Under the pieces are notes generated by a model that saw only the letters and a list, made by a program, of their open reading frames with translations, did not search any database and was not told the origin of the DNA. The position numbers and the translations under genes were made by a program. 64,000 nucleotides of DNA. Source: Petrosia ficiformis. Taxonomy: Eukaryota > Porifera > Demospongiae > Haplosclerida > Petrosiidae. Shown piece after piece: positions 10,242 through 21,594 of the stretch (its first letter is position 1; each line of letters starts with the position of its first letter). The stretch lies in contig OX345645.1 of NCBI GenBank assembly GCA_947044365.1, forward strand, positions 5,771,741 through 5,835,740, in the 5' to 3' direction.

Positions 10242-13200
10242 TTATTGTTCTTCAGTTTCAATTGGTAATAGTAGAGCGAGTTTGTGTACGGGTCTACGAT
10301 ATGAACCTTTCGAGGTTTTAATGTCCACGACTCGAACAATCCCGTCTTCTCCGGGGTACGTTTTGATTACTTTTGCGAGTGGCCATTTGGTGGGTATGAC
10401 TTCATTTTCAATGAGAAGTACCACATCACCGATGGACATGTTTCTTGATGGATGTTGCCACTTGTACACTTTCTGTAAGGTTGATAAATACTCCAATGAC
10501 CATCGTTTCCAAAAATGGCGGACTAATTGTTGACACAAGTGCCAGCGTCGAAGGAGTGACACTGAACGATATGAAAATGAAGAGTCGGGTAATGCAATAA
10601 GTGGCTGACCAATCAGGAAATGACCTGGTGTCAATACCTCGATGCTATCATCATCAGGGGGATCAACAGGTACAAGAGGACGGCTGTTCAAACAAGCTTC
10701 GATCTGGGTGAGGACTGTACTTGTTTCTTCATAGGTAAGTTTAACATTGCCAACGACACGTTTGAGATGAGTCTTGAAGCTCTTAACTGCGGCCTCCCAA
10801 ATGCCACCAAAGTGTGGTGAATGCTCAGGAATGAACTTCCATTGGATGTGGTTGACTGAGCAAAACTCAGAGATAGTCTTCTGTGTTGTTTGTTCCTTCA
10901 GAAAGTCAATGACTTCCTTGATCTCACGGTTGGCTCCAATGAAGTTGGAACCATGATCACTCCACAGAAGAGAGGGATATCCCCTACGAGCTATGAATCT
11001 GCGAAGACAAGCCAGAAAGGCCTCAGACGTTAGGTCAGTGACAAGTTCTAAATGAACAGCCTTTACTGTCAGTGACACAAATACACAGACATATGCTTTC
11101 ATGACTGTTGGCTTGCGAACATGACCATACTTGATATGTAGTGGTCCAGCATAGTCCAATCCAGTCTTGTCAAATACTGGCCCAGGAGTCAGTCGTTCAA
11201 TGGGGAGCTGTCCTAATGGCTGGGTTTTGGGTTTGATTGACCAACGACGACAAGTTGTACACTGACGAGTTACCGACCTGACAGTTGGTCGAACACGAAT
11301 GATATGAAATCGACGTGCAAGTGATGACATGATGAGTGTGGGTCCTGCATGGAGGAGACGCCTGTGTTCAGAGAGAATGATGAGTCTGGTGATGGGATGT
11401 TTGGCATGAAGGATCACAGGGTGCATCCTTGAATATGACAATTTAGAGTGCCTTTGTCGACCACCAACTCTTAGCAAACCATCTGAATCTAAAATGGGAG
11501 AGAGGGGTAATAGACAGTTGCCCTTTGTTAAAGGTTGGTTAGACTTAATACAACTGATCTCCATTGAAAAATGATCAGATTGTACAATTGTACACAAGTG
11601 ATTCTCTGCAAAACCCAATTCGGAGATGGTTAGATAGGATAAGGAATAGCGTTTGAATTTACAAGGTTGACAATTGTGAACGAATCGAATGATCCAAGCA
11701 ATGATTCGTTGGAGACGTTCAACTGATGAGTAACAATCGAGTGACACGACACAAGTTGACTTGGATGAAGTTTTGACAGCCACATGACAGACTAATTCAT
11801 CTGATATCATAGAACAATCAACGGGTAGTGGAGATTGATTGGGCCATTCCCAGGGAGGTGATGTCAACCAGGTGGGACCATTCCACCACAGTTCATGGTG
11901 AACGAGGTCGGAGGGAAACAGTCCTCTTGAGGCACAGTCGGCTGGGTTACTTGTACCAGGCACATGTTTCCATCGTTCTGGTGGGATTCGGTTAACAATT
12001 TGTGCAACTCGGTTACCCACATACGTTTTGAACCGTCGAGGGTTTCCTGAAAGCCAGCTTAATACTACTGTACTATCAGTCCAAGCATCCACATTATTCA
12101 CAGACATACCGAAAACATTTCTGGTGTGGTCGAGTAATTTTGACAACAGTAATGCACCACAGAGTTCTAAACGGGGAATACTAAGACGTTTAATTGGAGC
12201 GACCTTCGTCTTGGATGTAACTAAAGTGACATGAGCCCTTCCCTTAGAGTCGACCATTCTTAAATAAACGACAGCCGCATAGGCGTCTTCGGATGCATCT
12301 GAGAACCCAAGTAGTCCTTTAGAAATGATTTGTACACCTTCTGGGTGATAACATCGAGGGATAGCTTTGGTCAAGAGACATGGGAGCTCCGATCTCCACT
12401 TCTGCCAAACGTCTTCTATACTGGATGGCACGGGGTCATCCCAATTGATTCCTTCTTCCCACAGTCGTTGCAGCAGTATCTTCACCTTGATGATTGCTGG
12501 GGAAAACCATCCAAGGACGTCAAAAATCCTGGCTATATCAGACACAAGTATCCGTTTGGTTAGGTTCTCTTGGATGGGGGATTGAGAGATAGTCAAGTGG
12601 AACTGGTCGGTGTCAGTTCTCCACTCCAGTCCGAGTGTCCTTGTCGATTCCTTGACATCAGATATCTGATGAGAATGTTGAGTGTCTCGGGAATCTGGGT
12701 TTATGGGTTGGAGGACATTTGAGTCATTCGAATTCCATTTATGTAACTGGAAACCTCCACGAGCAAACAGCTCTTGTAGCTCTCCTTGAAGTTTGATTGC
12801 CATCTGTGTGTTATCAGCTCCAGTCAATCCATCATCGACGTAGAATGATCTTTCCACTGCTTCAGCAGCTAGGGGGAATTCGGAGGCTAGGTTGAGAGCA
12901 TTTTGCTTAACACACATATTAGCGATGAACGAGGAAGCTGATACACCAAAGGTGACTCTGGTCATCCGATAGTCCTTGACAACCTCTGAGGGGGTAGACC
13001 TCCAAACAAACCGGTGTAGGTCACGGTCAGGCTCCACGAGTTCTATGGCCCTGTACATTTTGCTGATGTCAGTAGTGATGGCAACTCTGTGTAATCGAAA
13101 TCTAAGAAGTACATCAACAAGGGATGAATGAACAGTTGGTCCAACTAACAAACAATCGTTCAGGGAGACACCTGTAGTGGACTTAGCAGATGCATCAAAA

Positions 13201-15710
13201 ACAGCTCTTACTTTGGTGGTTGTGCTTGAGGTTTTATAAACAGCATGCATTGGAAGGTAGAACACTTCGCTCTGAGGTTTCTCAAGGTCCTTGATTGGTA
13301 CTGGCTCAGCATGTCCGAGATCCGAGTACTCTCTCATCACTGAGTGAAACTGTGTGTGTTGATTCTTCTTCATTAGTGAACTCTCTAGAGCCATGAATCT
13401 TCTAACGGCTTGAGATCGTGATTCACCCAACGGCTTTGCATCAGAGCGTCGAGGAAGAGGAACGACAAATCTACCTTCACAGGTCTGTTGATGAGTTTTT
13501 TTGAAGTGGTTTAAGACACTTTGTTCTTCAAGGGACAGTGATTCTTCGTTTGGTAGGAGCTCTTCTATCTCCCAAAATCTACGCAGAACATCATCGTCAT
13601 TGAGTGTGGTAGACACATGATGAGTGGCGATGTGAGATGTGGAATTGGAGTTTGTTCTTCCAGCCAAGACCCAACCAAATATGGTCTCGAAAGCAACAGG
13701 TGAACCAGGTGGTCCAGACCGCCGGCCGTGAAGCAATGCATCAGTGTAGATGTCAACACCAAGTAGGAGATCGATCCGACCGGGGCGACCAAAGTCTGGG
13801 TCAGCCAACATGAGGTCAGTAAGGTGAGTCCAACCAGATTTGAAACTCACTGGATTCAGTGGTAGGTCACAAGTGACCCGAGGAACTACAACAGCAGTGA
13901 ATGAGAGATGACTTTCAGCAGAGGAGTAGATGGGCGAGACCTGAACTGTAGCAATTGATTTAAGAGGTGCTGGGCTAGTCAATCCTGCAACACCAGATAT
14001 AGTGATTCTGTGGTGTGTTCGAGGAATGCAGAGATTCTGAACCAAACGTTCAGATATAAACGATGAGGACGAGGCAGAGTCAAGTAGAGCACGCACCTTC
14101 ACCTTAGAACAATCGGGAGCTCTTACAAAGACTTGACAGGTCATCAGTAATGTATCTGGTATTGTACCAGTAGATGTGTTACTGGAAACAACAGGTGGAG
14201 GATTGGGCTCCTGGGCATCAATATGTAAGAGGGTGTGATGAGGCCTTTGACAGATTCTACAGTAATGAGAAGACTTACACTCTTTCAAAAAGTGCCCAGA
14301 TTTCAAACAATTCATGCACAGACTATTACCCTTTACAACAGAAAGTTTACATTCATGTGACATACCTTTGAACTTAGGACAATAGTACAACGGGTGTTTC
14401 TCATACTTGCAGACGACACAATGGGAAACAGAGGACTCTGAATTGGCAACGAATGTAGTGACTGTCTTCCTCGAATGATTCTCCATTCTTGGAGTTCGTC
14501 TAGTGTTGCTGATAGTAGATTCTGAGGCTCTGGCACGTAGGTCAATAAATTCCAATAGATCTCGGAAGTGAGGTACATCAGTGACAGTTTGAGTATGTTT
14601 CTGCCATTCGAAAAGGGTACCAGGATCCAGTTTGAGTTGAATAACAGAAGTGATGAAACGACTGAGAGGTTCACATTCAGCAGCATCCAGAGCACGCAGA
14701 TGCTGCTGGAGAGTATCATGGAGACGTCGCAGCTCCTTTCCACTTCCGTCCTTAGGTGAGGGGGTTTCGAGAATTACTTTAACATGACTCTGGTGTATCA
14801 GGCGTGGTCGATCGAAGCGAGCCTTCAGACATTCAATGGCCTTGGCATAGTGTTCGCCAGTACCTGAGAGTCCTTCTATGACGCTTCTAGCGGATCCTCC
14901 TTTGAGAGAATGTTGGAGGTATACAAACTTTTCGATGTCAGACAAATTAGAACGTTCATGGATGGAAATGGTGAATTGTTCCCAAAAATGTGTCCAATTA
15001 AGGATATCACCGTCAAATGTTGGAGCTTCCAGCTTTGGGATTTTCAGGCCCTTGTCATCTGTACTAGTAGATAATATAGAAGATGAGGAGCCTTGATAGT
15101 TGATGATTTTCTTAATCTTGTGACAACAATTGAAGTGTAGTGTCTTCAATTGCGAGTACTTTACACGTGATTCATCATCTTCTAGTAGCTCCAGGTGAGA
15201 TAAACAGTCACGGCACATGGCGAGCTGACCCTTGATATCTGATAATTCCTCCTGGTATTGCTGAATCAAGGCTAAGTCTTCAGTCTCAGGTGATAGGGAA
15301 TTCAGAGCAACATCGATGGTCTTGAGTGTTTCCTCTAAATGGGTGAGATTACGAGATAGTGATTTGTGTTCATTTGAAGAGCTGGTACTAGTAAGGTTAG
15401 TAGCAGCCAATAATCGTTGAATGCGTATCGAGAGAACATCAATGTCTTCATCATGTTTGTCAAGAGCATCTTGTTCTGTTGCAATGGATTCTTCCTCTCT
15501 CTCGTCGATTGTGGCCATTAGTTCATATTGAAGAGAGTTGAACTCAGAGTTGAGAGTAGTGAGTCTAGTAGAGAGTCGCTGTGCATGACAATAGGCTTCT
15601 GTTTTATCTGTTAGTTCTTCTAGCTCGGTCAAGCGTTTGCCGAGGTTTGTGATGGAGCGACGGACAACACCTCGTCTCCTACGAATTTCAGAGGCATCTC
15701 TGCTCATCAT
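10242..15710 (-). CDS. BEL/Pao Gag-Pol polyprotein, intact (1822 aa)
   Basis: A single frame from ATG 15710 to the stop at 10242. Approximate residues: coiled-coil, Glu-rich N-terminus 1-200; DUF1759-like gag with APTFDGDILNW near 230; Cys/His zinc knuckles (CVVCKYEKH, CMNCLKSGHFLKEC, CRICQRPHH) 430-500; retroviral-type aspartic protease (LLDSASSSSFIS) near 540; reverse transcriptase with TTDISKMYRAI near 880 and YVDD near 957; RNase H (GFSDAS near 1139, DAWTDSTVVLSWL near 1210); integrase HHCC zinc domain 1430-1490; DDE core with D in LDYAGP near 1518, D in WSDHGSN near 1588 and E in GGIWEAAV near 1637; and a C-terminal DUF5641-like domain. No stop or frameshift is seen, so the copy may be competent. 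There is no envelope ORF. Confidence 0.95.
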   Translation of the reverse strand: MMSRDASEIRRRRGVVRRSITNLGKRLTELEELTDKTEAYCHAQRLSTRLTTLNSEFNSLQYELMATIDEREEESIATEQDALDKHDEDIDVLSIRIQRLLAATNLTSTSSSNEHKSLSRNLTHLEETLKTIDVALNSLSPETEDLALIQQYQEELSDIKGQLAMCRDCLSHLELLEDDESRVKYSQLKTLHFNCCHKIKKIINYQGSSSSILSTSTDDKGLKIPKLEAPTFDGDILNWTHFWEQFTISIHERSNLSDIEKFVYLQHSLKGGSARSVIEGLSGTGEHYAKAIECLKARFDRPRLIHQSHVKVILETPSPKDGSGKELRRLHDTLQQHLRALDAAECEPLSRFITSVIQLKLDPGTLFEWQKHTQTVTDVPHFRDLLEFIDLRARASESTISNTRRTPRMENHSRKTVTTFVANSESSVSHCVVCKYEKHPLYYCPKFKGMSHECKLSVVKGNSLCMNCLKSGHFLKECKSSHYCRICQRPHHTLLHIDAQEPNPPPVVSSNTSTGTIPDTLLMTCQVFVRAPDCSKVKVRALLDSASSSSFISERLVQNLCIPRTHHRITISGVAGLTSPAPLKSIATVQVSPIYSSAESHLSFTAVVVPRVTCDLPLNPVSFKSGWTHLTDLMLADPDFGRPGRIDLLLGVDIYTDALLHGRRSGPPGSPVAFETIFGWVLAGRTNSNSTSHIATHHVSTTLNDDDVLRRFWEIEELLPNEESLSLEEQSVLNHFKKTHQQTCEGRFVVPLPRRSDAKPLGESRSQAVRRFMALESSLMKKNQHTQFHSVMREYSDLGHAEPVPIKDLEKPQSEVFYLPMHAVYKTSSTTTKVRAVFDASAKSTTGVSLNDCLLVGPTVHSSLVDVLLRFRLHRVAITTDISKMYRAIELVEPDRDLHRFVWRSTPSEVVKDYRMTRVTFGVSASSFIANMCVKQNALNLASEFPLAAEAVERSFYVDDGLTGADNTQMAIKLQGELQELFARGGFQLHKWNSNDSNVLQPINPDSRDTQHSHQISDVKESTRTLGLEWRTDTDQFHLTISQSPIQENLTKRILVSDIARIFDVLGWFSPAIIKVKILLQRLWEEGINWDDPVPSSIEDVWQKWRSELPCLLTKAIPRCYHPEGVQIISKGLLGFSDASEDAYAAVVYLRMVDSKGRAHVTLVTSKTKVAPIKRLSIPRLELCGALLLSKLLDHTRNVFGMSVNNVDAWTDSTVVLSWLSGNPRRFKTYVGNRVAQIVNRIPPERWKHVPGTSNPADCASRGLFPSDLVHHELWWNGPTWLTSPPWEWPNQSPLPVDCSMISDELVCHVAVKTSSKSTCVVSLDCYSSVERLQRIIAWIIRFVHNCQPCKFKRYSLSYLTISELGFAENHLCTIVQSDHFSMEISCIKSNQPLTKGNCLLPLSPILDSDGLLRVGGRQRHSKLSYSRMHPVILHAKHPITRLIILSEHRRLLHAGPTLIMSSLARRFHIIRVRPTVRSVTRQCTTCRRWSIKPKTQPLGQLPIERLTPGPVFDKTGLDYAGPLHIKYGHVRKPTVMKAYVCVFVSLTVKAVHLELVTDLTSEAFLACLRRFIARRGYPSLLWSDHGSNFIGANREIKEVIDFLKEQTTQKTISEFCSVNHIQWKFIPEHSPHFGGIWEAAVKSFKTHLKRVVGNVKLTYEETSTVLTQIEACLNSRPLVPVDPPDDDSIEVLTPGHFLIGQPLIALPDSSFSYRSVSLLRRWHLCQQLVRHFWKRWSLEYLSTLQKVYKWQHPSRNMSIGDVVLLIENEVIPTKWPLAKVIKTYPGEDGIVRVVDIKTSKGSYRRPVHKLALLLPIETEEQ

Positions 15711-15804
15711 AGAAATAACAACAAATCAGAGATAGGTAGTTCAGTAGATATGACAGATGAAAGTTATTCTGAGATCAGCCAAACAATGATTTGGATCTTC
15801 TTAC

Positions 15805-15823
15805 TATCCGGTTCGGCGGACCA
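15805..15823 (-). other. BEL copy A primer-binding site
   Basis: Just inside the 5' LTR (minus strand) lies TGGTCCGCCGAACCGGAT, which begins with TGG as a PBS complementary to a tRNA ...CCA end should. The implied tRNA end (TCGGCGGACCA) resembles the layout of a tRNA-Tyr acceptor, but the tRNA is not established. It lies 6 nt from the LTR, the same as in copy B. Confidence 0.6.
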
Positions 15824-15829
15824 ATAATA

Positions 15830-16093
15830 TGTATGAGCTAATCTTCAAAATCCCAACTTGATACCAAACTACTTTCAAACTTATTTTATTTTTTTTATGA
15901 CTCACAAATATAGCACAAATACGGCTTACTTATATACAAAAATCAATAGAAGGTTCTAGAACTAAGAAAACATGTGCACACTAAATTGGATTAAACAGGC
16001 CTAGACGAGACCCAATAGTGAAAAACCACAAATTAGATCAAAAGTTCAACACATACATTGTATCACAATGCTTGCATAAACAAGCCTCAAACA
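15830..16093 (-). repeat. BEL copy A, 5' LTR
   Basis: 264 bp, matching 9929-10192 apart from about one substitution. Followed on the plus side by the CATCC duplication at 16094-16098. Confidence 0.9.
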
Positions 16094-16098
16094 CATCC

Positions 16099-18064
16099 TA
16101 CAGTTCTAACCTCCCAACAAGAGCTAGAGATAGTAGACACATGTTTGCTTTTTGCTCAAGGGGGGTTTGGTTTGGGTAGACGAGAAATTGAGGAAATAAT
16201 TCAAAACTTCTTCAAAGTGACTAAGAAACCAAACCCATTTTGTAATGGTGTGCCAGGAGAAGGTTGGTGGAGTGGTTTTATGAGAAGGCATCCACAAATA
16301 ACTAAACGAAAACCACAAAATTTACAAATGGTGAGAGCCAAAGCGATGAGTAAAGAAGTTGTCACTCATTGGTTTCAACAATGTCTGAAGCCAACATTAA
16401 CTGAGCTTGACTTGTTAGATAAGCCTAACCAAATTTTTAACGTTGATGAATCCGGTTTTCCTTTAAGTTGGACTCCCAAAACTATCTTGACAAGGCGGGG
16501 TCAAAAGTCACCACAGGCATTACTGGCTGGATCAGGAAGGGAAAATATAACGGTTCAGATGTGCGTATCAGCATCTGGCCAAATTCTTCCACCATACGTT
16601 GTATACAAAGGTGAACGACTTATGTCAGACACTACATATGGCGGTCCTTTAGGTAGTAAGTATACAGTATCACAAAATGGATGGATGGTGGAACACACCT
16701 TCTTGGACTGGATGCGGTCATTGTTTATACCATCAATTCCCAACGAGCGTCCAGTACTGTTGATCTTGGATGGTCATAGTTCACATGTGTCTTACGACAT
16801 CCGCTTGTTAGCTGTTGAACATAATATTCACCTGCTAAAGCTTCCTCCTCACACAACACATGGTCTACAACCACTTGATATTGGAGTCATTAACCACATT
16901 AAACGAGTTTGGCAAGGAATTGTGGGCGATTTTACAAGAAGAGAAAGGAGAGTGATTTCTAAACGAGATTTTCCAGCACTAATAAACGAAGTTTGGAAAC
17001 AGTATAAACCAGAGTGGGCAGAAGCAGGTTTTCAAAAAGCTGGTATTGTTCCTTTCAATCCAGATAGTGTTCCAGAATCTCTCCTTGCTTACTCCGAGCC
17101 ATTTTCGTCAACATCATCAACACCAATATTATTAACACCAACATCATCATCATTACAGTCATCATCAACATCAATATTATTAACACCAACATCATCATCA
17201 TTACAGTCATCATCAACATCTCCACAATTATCACTATCACCGTCATCACCACAATTGTCACTAATAACACCAATATCATCGACAACAATATCAACAACAT
17301 CGATGCAGTCATCATCAGTATCACCATCAACATCCCAATCATCACCATTAGCACCTTCATCACTATCACTACCAATATTACCACCAACAACAACAATATT
17401 ATCACCGTCGATATTATCATCACTACAGTCATCATCACTATCACCATCAACATTCCAATCATCACCATCCCAATCATCACCATCAATACCAATATTACCA
17501 CCACCAACATCAACACCGTCATTACTATCAGTACCACCAACATCAACACCATCGTCATTAGCATCACAATTATCAACTTCAAGCTCAGAATCTAGTTTAA
17601 GAAACTTCTTTGCAGACCTACTGAAATCTACAACTCCAAAGAGAACCACAATTTATAAGCGAAAGAGGTTAACAGGGTGCGGAGAAAGTTTAACATCAGA
17701 GGAGGCAATAGAAAGAGTGAAAAGGGCACAAGAGGAAAAAGAACAAAAAGAATATGAAAAAAAAGCAAAAGCAGAAGAACGTAAAAGAAAAAAGGAGGAA
17801 AAACAAAAAGAAAAGGAAGCTAAATCAATCCAAAAAATGAAAAAAAAATGTAAACAAATTTCAAAAACACCCAAAAAATCAATACCTGACCCTGACACAG
17901 GTCACTGTCCCATTTGTGATAGTCCATATGATGAGGATGATGAAATCTGGTTGCAGTGTGAGGAGTGTAGTATCTGGTCTCACAAAGACTGTGCAGGGTA
18001 TGCTGATTGGACAGAAGAAGATTTGTCATCAGAAGTTTTTATATGTGAAAACTGCATGCAATAG
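16099..18064 (+). pseudogene. pogo transposase, CENP-B HTH, DDE domain and C-terminal PHD finger (3' part)
   Basis: Continues the frame interrupted at 9928. It opens with the CENP-B/Tc5-type DNA-binding half (GLGRREIEEIIQNFF, GWWSGFMRRHP). The DDE_1 catalytic core follows: first D in FNVDESGF (about 16440), second in LILDGHSSH (about 16765), third in LQPLDIGVINHIK (about 16875). After it comes a long Ser/Thr/Pro low-complexity linker (about 17100-17580), then a Lys/Glu-rich coiled stretch (about 17700-17870). It ends in a Cys4-His-Cys3 PHD-type finger (CPICDSPYD, WLQCEECSIWSHKDC, FICENC). The stop is at 18062-18064. This part is open throughout, and the gene is disrupted only by the BEL insertion. 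The antisense ORFs over the linker are low-complexity shadows. Confidence 0.85.
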
Positions 18065-18484
18065 CCAGGCCTACATACTATAATAATATAGACATTAACA
18101 TTTACTTACATTTACAAGTCATTTATAACATTTACTTACATTTCTGAGTCATTATACCCTCTTTCAAGCATCAATAACACCTCTCAAAAACTCCGTAATT
18201 TTTATAATTTTCCGCATATTCCTCAGTATACTAACAGATGGAATAGCCCCGGTGGTATATATCGGAATAGCCCCACATTGACTGTCGATTAAAAAATTCT
18301 GGTTTGTTCAAAAGTTTTGCAAATTTTCTTTCAAAATTATATAAGTACAATCGAAATTTAACATATTTTTCAAAAACTTGTATTAAAACTTTGTCTGGTT
18401 ATCAGGGCGAAAGTTTTGATAAGATGAATATTGTAATTAGGCGATAGCAACCATTGTTAACGGAATAGCCCCGATCTACTATAA

Positions 18485-21400
18485 TTATATGTTTGTTATT
18501 TCTACTAATGGATGTGGACCAAGTTTCTTTTCTTCACGTTGAGTAATCAGTGTTTTCTTCATATCATTTAGTATGTCTATCATAATAGATGATTTTGGAA
18601 TCCTAACATAACATAATGATGGATGTAGTAACACAGTTTCCCAAAATTGATGTATCATTGGTATCCAGTCTTCTTTATATACATCTTCAGATGATAAATT
18701 AACAAATAGGAACTTCATGTCTTCATTTCTCTTCAACATATTTGTAACATAAGGAATTATCTCTTCATGATAAAAATATGATGACAATACCTTTACTGAG
18801 ATTTCCCAAGCCACGGTGTAAAATAACACTGTCAGTGATTTTAGATTATCAGTAGCTTCAAAGAATTCCTTAAAATTAATATTTTCTGAAAATTTCATGT
18901 TTACATTCAGTTCTTGTAGTGTGTTGTTTCTTCTCAGACCAGTAGTCAGGTATTTGATAAGTAATGTACAATTGTATGCTCGGCTTCTGATCTCCAGACA
19001 TTGTAGTGATTTGTTTGATGACAACATCAATTGAAGAGATTTTCCCACTTCATCATGAAACAAACTAATGCTTTTAAATTTTATTCTAAGAGTTATGATA
19101 GTTGTGTTACTGGAGAGAATGTTAAATAGTTCATTAAGACTTTCTTCTCTCTCTAGTACTATATCCAGATGTTGTAGAAAAGGGTTAGAATCTAAATAGA
19201 TAATGAATGGCATCAATGGTTTATATAGGGATAGACTTTTCAAGTTAGCAATATTTCTTCGAACAGATTCTAATCCAGGTGACAAAGTTTCTGTTTTCTT
19301 TACAGGATATGTTATGATATCATGTACTGTATCATTACTGATATTTAGTACTGTAAGAGATTCATTAACTGGTATGATACATAGAGATGGTAGTATTCCT
19401 TTAATAGGTATATTCAGTTTAACAGCTTGTAAGGTTTGGTTGTTTTTCAAAAGCTCTTCAATTTGTAATGACTTAGTATGAGTAGAGTCTGATGATAGTG
19501 AAAAGAACTGGATTGTATCATTTCTTTCTACTCCAGTAAGCAAACTATTTATTAATGAGTTGAATGGCAAACGTGACAACTTAATCAAAAATTCTTTAAT
19601 AGTATGATTTGTAGACAATACCTTCTCCATTTCCACTAATAATTCATTATCAATATGATCTTCTGATTGAGTAGAAAGCAACTTTTTAATCTGTACATGT
19701 AGGATATTCAGATGAGGCAGTTTAAACAGTTGTGCGAACATGATCACAACTGAATCATGATGTATTGTACCAGATCTAGATGTGTTGAATACTTCAATAT
19801 AACTTTCTTGAAGGTACTGACACAATGATGATTGGTGTATCTTGATTACTGTGATATCATCATATTCTGTTTTCATTACAATGCAATTAGGCATGTTTGA
19901 ATCTTCATTGGAAAGTTGCAGCATGTCATCAACATATGAAGAATTATGGAGAAAATTCCAAGTGATCTTCGAGTTCTTCAGGAGAAAGGACAAACACAAT
20001 AAATCAAATTGTGATGAATTAACTCTTTCTACACATAAAGAGGAGTTTTTAATTGATGAAACAAATATCTGACACAATATTTTGTTTTCAGACTCGTAAA
20101 TTAGATGAAGCAAATGTATAGTATCTGTATCATAACAGGGTTCATGAAGAGGATACTTAATCAACGACTTATGTATGTCATCAGAAAGCAATTGTGGATT
20201 CTGATGAAACATAGAGTACTGATGAGATTTAAAACCAAACAATGGTTCCCTGATACACTGTAAGTCCACCTCTTTATTGAAATACTCTTGATAGCTGTCA
20301 TCTTTAAGTTCAGTAAGACCTGCCACAAATCTCAGTGTCATGCGAAAGTGAGTTCCATGGAAATGTTCCCTAAATAGCATTTTTTGATCATCATGGTGAG
20401 TTATCCACCATGCTGCCAGGAACTCCTGAATGGTTAGATGAAGAAACTGATGTTTAGTGGTGTCTGCTATCTTGTAACAGTTCATTAATCCAAAATGTTC
20501 ACACTTCAATGAATGTGATAACTTTAGTATTTCATTTCTATTGAAAGTGGTATTTTGTGTCTTCAGCTTCTCATAAGCACAACAACAAAGTTCATCAAAT
20601 GCTCTCTTTTGATCTTCTTGTAGTTCCTCAAGTGATTCAACTGTGTCTGGATCAAATTCTTGTTTTTCCATTGATCTCTTAACAGCATAAAGAACATATT
20701 TCTTGTAAAACTTAGTCAAAGTGTTAGGAAGAATAAAGTCACACAGCTGATAAACTCTCACTAACATGGAACATACAAAAGGTATATAACATAATGACAA
20801 GACATCTTCCCTAATCTTCAATTCCTCTATTAATTGTTTAGCATTCTTTTTAGTCAGCTCATTCCTGATACATCTAAAAATTTCTTTTTTCTCAAAACCT
20901 AATACTTCAATATGACGAATGTTTGTTTTTTTAAGAATTGATGAGGCATACGTACGTGAAGTAATCATTATATTACAGCTCTGTAATATATTCCGTTGAA
21001 TAATATTCAGTATGAATGATTGCGTTTGGTCTCTTCCCTTAAACTCATCCCATCCATCAAGTATTAGTAACAAACCTCTACCATTTGTCTCCATGATCTG
21101 AGCACTAACAGTTTCACAAAGCTTTTTACTACTATGAAATAAAGAAACAAGATCACATATGTTTTTAGCTGATGATACTCTCTCATCTCTAAGATGAAGA
21201 AGAAAAACATGATCAAAGGAACATTTCTTCAATTCATTCTTAGCCCACATGTTACACAGTTTATGACAAAGTGTAGTTTTTCCTACACCTGGAGGACCAT
21301 CAACTACTACTTTGATTGGACTATTATCATCATTATGTTTCAGTACATCTTGTATGTCTATTTTCTTTGATACATTCATTATATTGTCTAATTTGCCATG

Positions 21401-21594
21401 TAACATGTTCCATGTTCTACTCCTCCCCTCTTGTTCAGAAAGACATCCTCCATGTCCCTTAATGAGTCCAAGTCGTCCAAACTTGTGTTCATCAACATCT
21501 GATAATTCATGTTTGTAATAATCTCGTAACTCCTTACTATATATATCACTTTCAGGTATAAGTTCATCAGTTTGTGGCGAAGATGATGATAATC
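18485..21594 (-). CDS. NLR A exon 4: NACHT ATPase, winged-helix region and LRR-like C-terminus
   Basis: 3110 nt starting after acceptor TTGTATTCATCAG. In whole-protein numbering: GHGG-containing linker about 342-346; Walker A GPPGVGKT 396-403; Walker B LLLILDGWDEF 471-481 with the acidic DGWDEF typical of NACHT; sensor ITSRT 507-511; and FLHLTIQEFLAAWW 679-692, the conserved helix C-terminal to the winged-helix region in NLRs. The C-terminal half has irregular ~30-residue repeats of L..(M/L)L..N..LQ.L.(I/L), resembling ribonuclease-inhibitor-type LRRs. The stop TAA is at 18485-18487, just before the pogo element. Confidence 0.9.

Larger units (their letters stand above)
9929..16093 (-). mobile_element. 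full-length BEL/Pao LTR retrotransposon, copy A
   Basis: 6165 bp with two 264-bp LTRs (plus 9929-10192 and 15830-16093) differing at about one site (10105 versus 16006 region, A/G). The LTR ends are TG...CA and a 5-bp target duplication CATCC flanks the element (9924-9928, 16094-16098). On minus the order is LTR, primer-binding site, polyprotein, LTR. BEL/Pao is assigned from the domain order (gag-like DUF1759, zinc knuckles, DUF1758 protease, RT, Peptidase_A17-type RNase H region, integrase). The open polyprotein and near-identical LTRs point to recent insertion. Confidence 0.95.
9234..18481 (+). mobile_element. pogo-type (Tc1/mariner superfamily) DNA transposon, split by BEL
   Basis: The termini TAGTAAACCGGGGCTATT (left) and the inverse of TAGTAGATCGGGGCTATT (right) are flanked by TA on both sides (9232-9233, 18482-18483). 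A subterminal motif GGAATAGCCCCG recurs near both ends (9258-9270, 9311-9322, 18240-18252, 18263-18275, 18461-18473) and is a plausible set of transposase binding sites. Without the 6.2-kb BEL insertion the element would be about 3.1 kb. It inserted a few bases past the stop codon of NLR A, in its presumptive 3' UTR. The NLR B locus lacks it. Confidence 0.85.

Noticed and set aside
13565..15096. Short ORFs antisense or out of frame in both BEL copies
   Set aside because: They occur identically as shadows in both copies and match no domain. The polyprotein explains the region.
17055..17649. Two antisense ORFs (Asp- and Val/Leu/Met-rich) opposite the pogo transposase
   Set aside because: They are the complement of the Ser/Thr/Pro low-complexity linker coding region.
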